DNA of 64,000 nucleotides from DASXMT01 sp963812965 (GTDB lineage: Bacteria; Actinomycetota; Acidimicrobiia; Acidimicrobiales; RAAP-2), in NCBI GenBank assembly GCA_963812965.1, contig CAWEXG010000006.1, positions 283,074 through 347,073 of the forward strand, read 5' to 3'. The translations under genes and the position numbers were made by a program. Below are positions 54,656 through 63,787 of the stretch, one piece after another. Positions within the stretch are counted from its first letter, which is position 1; every line of letters begins with the position of its first letter. The notes under the pieces are model-generated. The model saw only the letters and a list, made by a program, of their open reading frames with translations, was not told where the DNA came from and ran no database searches.

Positions 54656-55111
54656 GTGTACATCTCCGCCAAAGTGGATTACGCCGTCCGTGCCATGTGC
54701 ACGCTGGCGGCCGCCGACAACCGTCCGGTGACCGCCGAGGCGCTGGCGGAATCCCAGGGGCTCCCGGCCAAGTTCCTGGAGAGCATCTTGAACGACCTGC
54801 GACGGGCGGGCCTGCTCCGCAGCCAACGGGGCGCAGAGGGCGGCTACCGACTCTCCCGCCCGGCCAAGGAGATCACCGTGGCCGAGATCATCCGCCCGCT
54901 CGACGGTCCGTTGGCCGAGGTCAGGGGGCTTCGACCCGAGGCGGCCAACTACGAGGGCGCCGCCGAGCACCTGCAGCTGGTGTGGGTGGCGGTGCGGGCA
55001 AGCCTCCGCTCGGTTCTGGAGACGGTGACGCTCAGCGACATCGTGACCGGCAAGCTTCCCAAGTCAATCGAGAAGCTCACCGCCAATCCTGACGCCTGGG
55101 TACCCCACTAA
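54656..55111 (+). CDS. Rrf2 family transcriptional regulator (CymR-like, no cluster cysteines)
   Basis: A 151-residue winged-helix protein. ISAKVDYAVRAMCTLAAAD, LAESQGLPAKFLESILNDLRRAGLLRSQRGAEGGYRLSRPAKEI and TVAEIIRPLDGPLAEV are the full Rrf2 signature. The three cysteines used by IscR and NsrR for an Fe-S cluster are absent after LAEVRGL, so it resembles CymR-type members that sense cysteine metabolism without a cluster. Next to a TSUP exporter it probably regulates sulfur assimilation or export. The start is GTG 54656. The FadD gene converges on it. Confidence 0.88.
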   Translation: MYISAKVDYAVRAMCTLAAADNRPVTAEALAESQGLPAKFLESILNDLRRAGLLRSQRGAEGGYRLSRPAKEITVAEIIRPLDGPLAEVRGLRPEAANYEGAAEHLQLVWVAVRASLRSVLETVTLSDIVTGKLPKSIEKLTANPDAWVPH

Positions 55112-55165
55112 GGGGCCTTAGAGGTCCACCGGAGAGGGATGTTCGGACTCGCCACCCCCAGGCGA

Positions 55166-56858
55166 CTATCCACCAATGAGGTGTTCCCGTCGGTGCTCGT
55201 GGAGCTCGGCTCGGAGCGCCCTCCGGTCGTCGGCTGTCAGAAGGCAGTACCGGAGCCCGTCCGAACGCTCGGCAGTGCTCCGCCAGAACACGGGATCGTC
55301 GCACGCCCACCATCCCTGGGCGCGCAGGGGCTCCTTGGTGACCTTGCCGCTGGCCGTCTGGGGGAACGAGCTCCCGACCCGGATGAAGCGAGGAGCCCAC
55401 TTCGTGCCCAGGTCCGGCTGGGCCTCCAAGAACTCGGCGAACCGATCCGGATCGAACGCCACCCCCGGGAGCAGCTCGAACGCCGCCATCACCTGGTCCC
55501 CGGAACGGGGATCGGGCACGGCGTAGACGGCGGTGGCAGCCACGTCGGGGAACCGGGTCAGCACCTGTTCGATGGGACCTGCCGTCAGGTTCTCCGAGTC
55601 GACCCGGAGCCAGTCACCGCCGCGCCCGGCGAAGTAGAAGAATCCGTCGGCGTCCCGATAGGCCAGGTCCCCGGTCCAGTACCACCCGTTCCGGGTCCGG
55701 GCCGCCGACGCCTCGGGATCACGGTAGTAGCCCTCGAACTGGCCGATGCCCGACCGGTTGACGATCTCCCCGATGGCACGGTCGGCGTTGACCAACCGGC
55801 CGTTGCCGTCGAACACTGCCGGAGGACACTCGGCCATGGTGGCCGGGTCGAGCACGGCCACGTCCCCGGTGGGTGCCTTGCCGAGCGACTCGGGCGGGGA
55901 CCCCGGGAGCCGACCGATGGTGACACCTCCCTCGCTCGACCCGTAGCCGTCGACCAGCTGGCACCCGAAGCGTTCCTCGAACGCGGCACGGTCGGCCACC
56001 GACCCTTCGGTCCCGAACCCCCGACGGAGGGAGGTGTCGGCATCGTCCGGTCGGGCCGGCGTGGCCAGTACGTAAGCCAGCGCCTTGCCCACGTAGGTGA
56101 AGAACGTGACGTCGTGACGTCGGACGTCGGTGACGAACCCCGACGCGCGAACCGCTGGTGCCAGCGCTACGGTCGCCCCGACCGCCAGCGCCGGCGCCCA
56201 CAACGCCATCAGCGAGTTACCGTGGAACAACGGCATGGTGCAGTAGGCGATGTCGTCCCGATCGAACTCGAACATCTCGGTGGTACGTCGGCCGATGGCG
56301 GCCAGGCGGCCCTGGGTGCACTGCACCGCCTTGGGGGTGCCGGTGGTCCCCGATGTGAACAACAACAGAAAGAGCTGCTCGCGGCCGGAGCGCTGCCCCT
56401 TCGACAAGAGACAAGGCCGTCGCCCCACGATGCTCCTCGATGAGCGCGTCGGTACGAGGGTCGTCGATCAGGAGCACCCGGTCCTGGCCGAAGCCGAGAT
56501 CGAGACCTTCGACCATCGCCGCGCCCGTCTCATCGGTGACCAATAGCTGGCAGTCGGTTCGGCGGATGTCGTCAGCCAGGGCGTCGCCCCGTCGTGTGGT
56601 GTTGACGCCGACAACCACGGCACCGACCATGGCGGACGCCCCCAGCCACAACAGGTACTCGGGCACGTTGCCCAAGAGCACCGCTACGTGGAACGGCCCC
56701 TCACGCCGGAGCGAGCTCAACACCGAAGCCCGGGCGGCACCGGCTTCCACCACTTCCCGCCAGCTCCACCGCTGGTCCTCGAAGACCAAGCCGGTGCGGT
56801 CATCGTCCGCTCTGGCCACCAAGAGATCGGCCACGGTCGGCTCGCGTTCGGTGGGCAT
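55166..56858 (-). pseudogene. Fatty-acid-CoA ligase (FadD-type), frameshifted near 56395
   Basis: The N-terminal frame from ATG 56858 gives TVADLLVARADDDRTGLVFEDQRWSW, VAVLLGNVPEYLLWLGA and ATALSLVEGAAL. It then changes frame near 56395 in a cggccgcg run. The second frame carries LFTSGTTGTPKAVQCT (P-loop), VDGYGSSEGGVTIGR, WYWTGDLAYRDADGFFYFAGRGGDWLRVDSENL and the catalytic-lysine end (TASGKVTKEPLR). The architecture matches actinobacterial FadD17/FadD6-like ligases, which activate long-chain or steroid-derived acids. A longer start at 56996 is possible. One base restored near 56395 would yield about 564 residues. Confidence 0.82.
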
Positions 56859-57022
56859 GGAGTCGTCACCATCGGCGACGGAGGGCGCTGCGTTCCCGTC
56901 CACCGGTGACGAAGGGTCGTCGCTCAGGTTCTGCTTGCCCACGTCGCACGACGCTACGGTGCCTGATGACAACGTGGCAATACATGTCACGTCCATCCGA
57001 ACGAGCGACAGCAGGAGGCTTC

Positions 57023-57406
57023 ATGGCAACGGCACAGGCAGCGATCGACATCGACCGATCGGCCGACGAGGTATGGACGGTTATCGGCGACTTCGGCGGT
57101 CTCAAGTCGTGGATGCCCGGAATCGAGTCGTGTCGCGTCGAAGACAGCGACCGGATCCTGTCCATGATGGGCATGGAGATCACCGAACGACTGGTGAGCA
57201 AGACGGACGACACCCGCTCTCTGACCTACTCCATCGTCGCCGGCGCACCCGTGGAATCCCACCAGGCGACCATCACCGTGACGCCGACGGGAACGACATC
57301 CCATGTCACCTGGGATGTCGAGGCCAAGCCGGACGAGATGGCGGAGCTGATGGAGGGCATCTACCAACAGGCGCTCGAGGCGCTCAAGACCCATCTCGGA
57401 GGCTGA
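57023..57406 (+). CDS. SRPBCC (polyketide cyclase/START-like) family protein
   Basis: A 127-residue protein with the Bet v 1-like pattern. ATAQAAIDIDRSADEVWTVIGDFGGLKSWMPGIESCRVE opens as in SRPBCC members. Beta strands ITERLVSKTDDTRSLTYSIV and ATITVTPTGTTSHVTWDVEAKPDE follow, with a closing C-terminal helix (GIYQQALEALKTHL). Such proteins bind hydrophobic ligands; the ligand is unknown. It is followed 34 bp later by another SRPBCC gene and is divergent from the FadD gene, suggesting a small lipid-related cluster. Confidence 0.8.
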   Translation: MATAQAAIDIDRSADEVWTVIGDFGGLKSWMPGIESCRVEDSDRILSMMGMEITERLVSKTDDTRSLTYSIVAGAPVESHQATITVTPTGTTSHVTWDVEAKPDEMAELMEGIYQQALEALKTHLGG

Positions 57407-57440
57407 CGGAACAGGCGGACGGCAGAGAAGGGCGAGACCG

Positions 57441-57893
57441 ATGGCCGACTGGTCGTTCGAGGTCACCGCTACCTCACGGGCATCGGTCGACATCCTGTGG
57501 CCGTTGGTAGGTGAAGCTGATCGGTGGAAGGAGTGGTCGTTCCTCACCCGCTCGGGGCTGGAGCGTCACGGCCAACCCGTACCGAACGGGGTGGGCGCGT
57601 TGCGCCGGTTCACCTCGTTCGGTGTCGGATCTCGAGAAGAGGTCGTGTCGTGGGAGCCACCGAACCATCTCGGCTACGTGATCGTCCAAGGCTTCCCCGT
57701 ACGCAACTACCGCGCCGACGTCGTGCTCACACCGGACGGTGACGGTACCCGTGTGACCTGGTCGGCCAGCTTCGATACGAAGATCCCGTGGACCGGCCGG
57801 CTCATGAGCGAGATCCTCCACCTGATCGTCAGCCGGTTCGTAACCGGGCTCGTCCGCTACGCCGACAACCTCACATCACAAGCTGGCACTTGA
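57441..57893 (+). CDS. SRPBCC family protein
   Basis: A 150-residue Bet v 1-like protein. FEVTATSRASVDILWPLVGEADRWKEWSFLTRSGLER is the N-terminal strand-helix unit. GVGALRRFTSFGVGSREEVVSWEPPNHLGYVIVQGFPVRNYRADVVLTPDG forms the sheet, and MSEILHLIVSRFVTGLVRYADNL the long C-terminal helix. It pairs with the preceding SRPBCC gene on the same strand. A ligand-binding or aromatase/cyclase-like role is possible, but no catalytic residue set is evident. Confidence 0.8.
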   Translation: MADWSFEVTATSRASVDILWPLVGEADRWKEWSFLTRSGLERHGQPVPNGVGALRRFTSFGVGSREEVVSWEPPNHLGYVIVQGFPVRNYRADVVLTPDGDGTRVTWSASFDTKIPWTGRLMSEILHLIVSRFVTGLVRYADNLTSQAGT

Positions 57894-58021
57894 CCTCGTC
57901 CGAACTGCAGGCTGCTGCCGTCGAGCGTTGGTACGAAAGAGGGATCCCCAACCCCTTACCGCACAGCTCTCTTCCTCTGGACCGGTTGTACTGCCGGACG
58001 CAGCAGTACTGAGGAGACTGC

Positions 58022-58058
58022 GTGGCCCCCCGTCCGGGGTTAGGGGGCGGGGGACCAC
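58022..58058 (-). terminator. Hairpin downstream of surface-protein gene (copy 2)
   Basis: Inverted repeat of 11 bp with one G-U wobble (GTGGTCCCCCG with CGGGGGGCCAC on the minus strand), equivalent to the perfect hairpin at 24223-24261. It is 174 bp past the gene stop and marks the left end of module copy 2. Confidence 0.5.
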
Positions 58059-58231
58059 ACACTGTTGGCCGGTTCCCAGGCTGGTCGAGCTGGGTTCCTG
58101 TGGCGATCTGTTGGTGTTCCTGTCGGTGTCCTTCTAATGGTGTTGCTGGCCGTCCGGCCCGTTGTCCCTGGGGGCCAAAACAAGCACCCCAGGGACAACG
58201 ACCACACGTCCTCGTTGCTTCTACGGCCTCC

Positions 58232-61200
58232 CTACGGCGCAATCCCGACAACCGGAGCGCTGAAGCTCCCCACCCCTGAACCGTTGAACGGTGCGTTCCC
58301 GAAGGTGAAGATGCCTCCGTCTTGAGCACCTAACCAGTAGCCACCACCGTTGGAGGTTGGCACGATGCCGACCACTGGTGCGTTGGATTGCCCAGATGCC
58401 GAGCCGTTGAAGGTGGCATCACCGAAGGTGAAGACACCGCCGTCCTTGGCAACCAGCCAGTAGCCACCGCCGTCAGCCGTTGCTGCCATGCTGGTGACTG
58501 GTGCGTTGAGCGACTGTCCTCCTTTTGAGCCGAAGAAACCGGCGTCGCCAAAGGTGAAGATGCCGCCGTCACTGGCGACGAGCCAGTAGCCACCGCCGTC
58601 AGCCGTTGCTGCCATGCTCACGACCGGGGCGTTGAGGTGCTGGCCACCTTCTGATCCAAAGAAGGCAGCGTCACCGAAGGTGAAGATGCCTCCATCTGCT
58701 GCAACTAACCAGTAGCCCTTGCCATTAGGGGTAGCTGCCATACCAACAATGGGCTGGTTTAAGTGTTGTCCACCTTCTGAGCCGTAGTAACTGGCGTCTC
58801 CGAAGGTAAAGATGCCTCCATCAGCTCCTACTAACCAGTAGCCCTTGTTGTCAGGGGTTGCTGCCATACCAACAATGGGAGCATTGAGTGGCTGTCCAGC
58901 TTCTGAGCCGTAGTTGCCAGCATTTCCGAAGGTAGAGACAGCTCCATTGGCAGCTACCAGGCGGTAGCCGGTGGTTGAGGGTGCCAAAACGGTCAGGGTG
59001 GCTGGATTAGTGGTGACAGCTGGTCCTGCGTCGTTGCTCACGATGGCCTGGTACTGGTTGCCGTTCTCTGACGCTGTTGTGGCTGGTGTGGTGTAGGAGG
59101 AAGCGGTGGCACCTGTGATGTTTGACCAGGTCGTGCCTCCATTGGTGGAGAGCTGCCACTGGAATGTGGGGGTTGGATCACCGGTTGCTGTGGTGGTGAA
59201 CGTTGTGGTTGCTCCTGCACTGGTGGTCTGGTTGGTGGGTTGGGTGACAATCACTGGGGCGGTGCCTACCTGGAAGTTCACTGGAGCAGAGGTTTGGGCT
59301 GGTGTGGGACCACCGCTCCACACTGCGGTCAGGGTGTGTTGACCGGGGGCCAGCGAGTTGTGGTGAGGGTGGCGATGCCGGCACCAGGGGAATCCGAGGC
59401 TCGGGACAGGGACCGTTCCGAGATCGGTGGTGCCGTCGAAGAAGTCCACCTGGCCGTGACGGGAGGATTCGTCGAAGGACTCCTGGAGGGCGCGGGTACA
59501 CCGTGGCGGTCAGCGTCACCGGTGCACCGACTGCGGCCGAACTGGTCGGGCTCGTCGTGAGCGTGGTGCCCGACACGGTGACCTGTTGGACGACGGCAGG
59601 TGCCGTCGGGTCGGTCGGGTTGCAGGCATAGGAGTAGCCGCGCCCCTTCATCCGGCGAAGCTCAGGGATGAGACCGCCACGGGGACGACCGAGCCCGGGG
59701 TGCCGGAGATCGGCACCGTGGCAGAAAGTCCCAGTCCAGCTCACCGAGTCGATGCCGTTGGCGTTCGTCGGAGTCGCCGCCGGGAGGCGTGATCGTGCCA
59801 CCACCAGGAGAGAGCCCGATGGTGGCGTTGCTCCAGGCGCACTGAGGTCTGAGGCCCACCATTCGGGTCGATGTTCAGCGTCAGATCGAGATCGCTGACC
59901 GGCACTGTCGAACCGCTTGGAACCAGGCTGGCACCGTGGCCACGGCCACCACTGACGCATTGAGTGTTGGGTTATTTGGATCATTGGTGACGACAGACGA
60001 ACGGCGTGCCAGGAGCCGGGGGCGCCACGGTGAACGTCTGGGAGTAGGAACTCGGACTGTAGACCGGGTCGCCGGAGTACTCGAATGGTGAGCGGTGTGG
60101 GTCCCCGGAATGAGACCGGCAGTAGAGAGAAGGACATCGGTTGGGAGCTGAAGGCCGTGTTGCACATCATCCGAATCGCTTGAGCGACCTGCACACCGTC
60201 AACGAGATACGTGATCGTCCCTGACGGGATTGGCATGATGCCGAAGGGATCTGACGCCGCATGGATGGGACTACTCCCTACGAATGGGTTGAACTTGTAG
60301 CCCTCGGGCACCGGTGTGGTCGGTACGTTGGTGGTCTGTCCAAGCGACCGGCAGACCGTGCCCCGTAGGTCATGGTGAACGTGCCGTCCGTCGGCGTGAT
60401 GGAGTTGAGGGGGCTGTCGGATGGGTTGCACGGTACCTGGGTCTTGTACCGGATACGGTGCAGCTCCCGTTCAGAGCTTTGCAGTGACGGTCGCAGGGCC
60501 GGGACCAAAGTCGTTGGGTCGTACGCAAGTGGAGAGCTGCAGGTTGAGGGTGATCGAGGCTCCGGGAGCCAGCGAGAACGGGCTAGGCGGCGTGCCGCAG
60601 GTGAGGTGCGAAACCGCTGAAGATAGCACGTTCAGTCGACCCGCCGTTGTCAAGGAATCGGGCACCAGTTCCCGTCACTGTCTTGGTAGGTGACGGTGCA
60701 ATCGGGATGAAGACCCCGTTCGGGCGTAATTGATATCACAGGTAGAGGTAGTTGGAACTCCAACTCCGACTCGTGCCGGGGTTGGTGATCGTGACCGACA
60801 TCGGGGTGGGGCTCGGCGACGACAGCTCGACCGTCGTGGGTAGGTTCAGCGTGACCGACGGCAGCGCTGGATGGTAAATGGCACCGCTGGCGAGGTGCTG
60901 CTGGCGTAGTTGATAGTCACCGGAGTAGACGGCCGTCAGTTGATTGGTCTGGCTCGTCAAGGTTGTTGTCGTGTAGGTGGCGACCACCATTGCTGACCGG
61001 TTCAGTGCCGATGACGTTGCCGTTGGCGATGAAGTTGACGTCGCCGGTGGCGTCAGTGGCAGTGCTACCGCCGGAGCTGATCGTGTCGGTCAAGGTCGAC
61101 CGATGGTCGTCGTCAGCTGCGGGCTGGCTGGGTTGGCCGTAGCACGTTCGTGGTGGTCTTCGCCGGTGGTGGTGGAATGGGCAGACCGGCGCCCTGGAGG

Positions 61201-62289
61201 TTGAGCGTGGTGTTGTTATTGGTGCTGCCGGCCACTCCGGTGGGGGGCACGCCGCTGTTGAGGCCAATGCCGCCTGGCCTACCCTGGCCAGACCGCAGGA
61301 GTTGGGTAGCTCATTGGGATTCCCGTCTGGTACGCCGCCGAAGTCGGGGATGGTGTAGTTGGAAGCCGAGAGCGTCACGTCGCCGGTGCTGGTGTTGTAG
61401 GGCGCAGTCGACTGGAAGATAATGTTTATCGGCGTCGACAGGCACTGAGCGGTTACGGCGAAGTGACGTCGAGGGTGTACGAGAGGCTGTCGTTGAGGGT
61501 GATGTCGCCATTGGAGTTGATCGAACCGGTGGCCGTGCCCGGGTCGACCTCGTCCATGAGGTAGTTGGTGCATCCCGCCGGCCGCTGCGCTGCAGACACC
61601 GTTCTGTACAGGCAGGGTCAGCGTGGCATCGGTGATGGCACCGGTCAGCGGGGCCACGGTGCCGGTGAGCGTGGTCGTGGTCTGGGGCGGGAAGGGCTGA
61701 GGACCCGGGCGGGAAACCGTTGTCCAACTGCCCGAGGTCATGTTGAGCGAGAACGGCTCGGTCCCGCCGTTGCCGACATACAGCGTGAGCTGACCAGAGT
61801 TAGCCGTGTCAGCAGGACTGGCCGAGTCGGTGACGGTCACGGCAAAGGTGGCAGTGGCATCTGTTGTAGGGATGCCAGACAGCACACCAGTTGTGGCATC
61901 CAGGCTCAGCCAGCTGGGCAGTGTGGAACCAGTAGCTACGCTCCAGGTGTCAGAACCAGTACCACCAGTTGCGGCCAAAGTGACCGAGTACGGGGTATTC
62001 AGCGGTGCCAATGGCAGTGGCGAGGTCGTGGTCACCGACAACGGGGTGGCTGCACTGGCGGCACCCACCCCAATTCCGGCCACAGTTCCAGCTACCACGC
62101 CGACGACCAGGAGTGTTGCGGCTATGGCCGCGAAAAACCGGCGGGCATAGCCGCCGGTGAAGTGAGCATTACGTGACTGTGCGTGGGAAAAACTTAGGGA
62201 GTTACTCCCCCACCCCCCCCCCGCGTGAGTTTTCTCATTGTTTGGAGAATCGCGGGTGGGTCTGCTGCGCTGCGGCGTCCCCGGAACAT
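58232..62289 (-). pseudogene. Large secreted Ig-like/repeat surface protein, copy 2, multiply frameshifted
   Basis: Paralogue of the gene at 24401-28465 with the same order: ATG 62289 behind AGGGGG, poly-G tract (62222-62213), signal peptide (ARRFFAAIAATLLVVGVVAG), putative-Ig domain, Ig-like units and six GYWLVxxDGGIFTFGDA repeats. The signal peptide and first domain are in one frame (to about 61590) and the C-terminal repeats in another (59300-58232). The middle carries many small indels relative to copy 1, for example after GVCSAAAGG near 61580, near 61450 and at several points in 59350-60700. This looks like advanced decay or poor consensus. The tract length (10 G) also leaves the start out of frame. 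Confidence 0.7.
62213..62222 (-). repeat. Poly-G tract of 10 in the 5' end of surface-protein gene copy 2
   Basis: Ten C on the plus strand, followed (towards lower coordinates) by one A and five more C. From ATG 62289 only a tract of 11 (mod 3) joins the start frame to the signal peptide; 10 ends at CCC TAA and 12 ends at GAG TAA. Confidence 0.85.
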
Positions 62290-62435
62290 GTACATCCCCC
62301 TGCTTTCGCTGTTGTTAGTCAAATCAGTGTGAGTGAATCTGGTGTTTCGTACTTCTCAACCAGAATGGTACGCGCTCGCGTTTCTCAAACTGGTCGCGAT
62401 GGCATCTAACTCCAGGTTCTTCTGATTGTCAATAG

Positions 62436-62497
62436 AGTAATGCTGAATCTTGTGATCCCAAGGGTCAGTAATGCTGAATCTTGTGATCCCAAGGGTC
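62436..62497 (+). repeat. 31-bp perfect tandem duplication at the IS110 left border, copy 2 only
   Basis: Two exact adjacent copies of a 31-bp sequence starting agtaatgctgaatc and ending aagggtc (62436-62466 and 62467-62497). Copy 1 has a single copy. It coincides with the point where near-identity between the two IS elements begins. Confidence 0.9.
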
Positions 62498-62740
62498 CAC
62501 CGCAGGGCCGTTGGTCTCCAATAGGTTCGGGAGCACTGGGAGGATCGGCCTGACTTGACCTGGTGTGATGTGGCGTCCTTGGGCGCTGTCGGTCGAGATC
62601 TTCCAGCATCTGCCACGATACGGCACGTCCCGTCCCGAAGGGGGTGATGGACCGGCTTGCTAGGAACATGTCGGACCGCCCGTCACTCCGGTTAGGGGAC
62701 GGCCGTGCCACCCCTCAACCGTTGAAAAGGAAAGGAAGGG
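62480..62740 (+). ncRNA. Candidate bridge RNA region of the IS110 element, copy 2
   Basis: Counterpart of 28600-28859. Gene-free and conserved, with scattered substitutions and single-base indels relative to copy 1 (for example near 62612 and 62694). Comparing the two copies could show which loop positions vary. Positional inference only. Confidence 0.35.
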
Positions 62741-63787
62741 ATGGCCATGACCATCGTAGAAGCTACACGGGGTGTCACCGGTGGAGTCGATACCCACCTG
62801 GACACCCACGTTGCCGCCGCACTCGACCCCCTGGGCCGCGTGCTTGGCACCGAATCGTTCGAGACAACGCTGACCGGCTACAGACAGCTGCTTGGTTGGC
62901 TTCAGGGATTTGGGGAGGTGGGCACGGTCGGTGTGGAAGGAACTGGTTGCTATGGGACGGGGTTGTCTCGGTTTCTCCAACGGGAAGGCGTGTGTGTCAT
63001 CGAGGTCGACCGGCCGAACCGTCAGGCTCGGCGGAAACAGGGCAAGTCCGATCCCCTCGACGCCATCGAGGCAGCCCGAGCAGCACTCTCTGGTCGAGCC
63101 CAGGGCCTGGCCAAGACAAAAGACGGTGCGGTCGAGGCCATTCGGGTGCTGGTGGTGGCCAAACGCTCGGCCCGTCAGGGGCGGGCCAAGGCGCTGACCC
63201 AGATGCGCCATCTCGGCTATACCGCCCCCGAACAGCTCCGATGCCAGATGAAGGGCTTGGGTATCCCTGCACTCATCGCCAAAGGAGCCACACTGCACCC
63301 AACACGATCGGCTGACCCGATCACGGCTGCCACCGAGGCATCACTGGTGTCGCTGGCCACAAGGATCCAGGCGTTGGATGTCGAGATCGCAGACCTCGAT
63401 GCACTGATCGGGCCCCTGGTGGCTGCTGCTGCACCCAGGTTGCTCACGATGTTCGGTGTGGGCCCCGACACCGCTGCCACGCTTCTGGTGGCTGCTGGCG
63501 ACAATCCGGGCCGCCTGCGTTCGGAAGCAGCCTGGGCACACCTCTGTGGTGTGGCGCCCTTGCAGGCGTCTTCGGGCAAAGTGACCCGGCACAGGCTTGA
63601 TCGGGGTGGCAACCGGAAAGCCAACAGCGCCCTGCATCGCATCGTGTTGGTTCGGCTCTCCCACGACATCGACACCAAGGCGTACTTCGCCCGGCGGCTT
63701 GCAGAAGGGCGCAGCAAGCTCGAGATCATTCGTGTCCTGAAGCGCTACGTCGCTCGTGAGATCTACAAGAACCTTCCTCAGGGCTAG
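62741..63787 (+). CDS. IS110-family transposase (DEDD recombinase), intact
   Basis: A 348-residue protein of normal family length. The RuvC-like DEDD domain has GGVDTHLDTH, VGVEGTGCYGTGLSRFL, VIEVDRPNR and KSDPLDAIEAARAAL. A helical middle is followed by the Transposase_20 domain: LTMFGVGPDTAATLLVAAGDNPGRLRSEAAWAHLCGVAP, then ASSGKVTRHRLDRGGNRKAN, which holds the serine used for strand exchange in this family. IS110 recombinases are guided to donor and target sites by a bridge RNA. The ribosome site AAGGAAAGGAAGGG suggests strong translation; the ATG at 62747 is better spaced than 62741. It diverges from surface-protein copy 2. Confidence 0.95.
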   Translation: MAMTIVEATRGVTGGVDTHLDTHVAAALDPLGRVLGTESFETTLTGYRQLLGWLQGFGEVGTVGVEGTGCYGTGLSRFLQREGVCVIEVDRPNRQARRKQGKSDPLDAIEAARAALSGRAQGLAKTKDGAVEAIRVLVVAKRSARQGRAKALTQMRHLGYTAPEQLRCQMKGLGIPALIAKGATLHPTRSADPITAATEASLVSLATRIQALDVEIADLDALIGPLVAAAAPRLLTMFGVGPDTAATLLVAAGDNPGRLRSEAAWAHLCGVAPLQASSGKVTRHRLDRGGNRKANSALHRIVLVRLSHDIDTKAYFARRLAEGRSKLEIIRVLKRYVAREIYKNLPQG

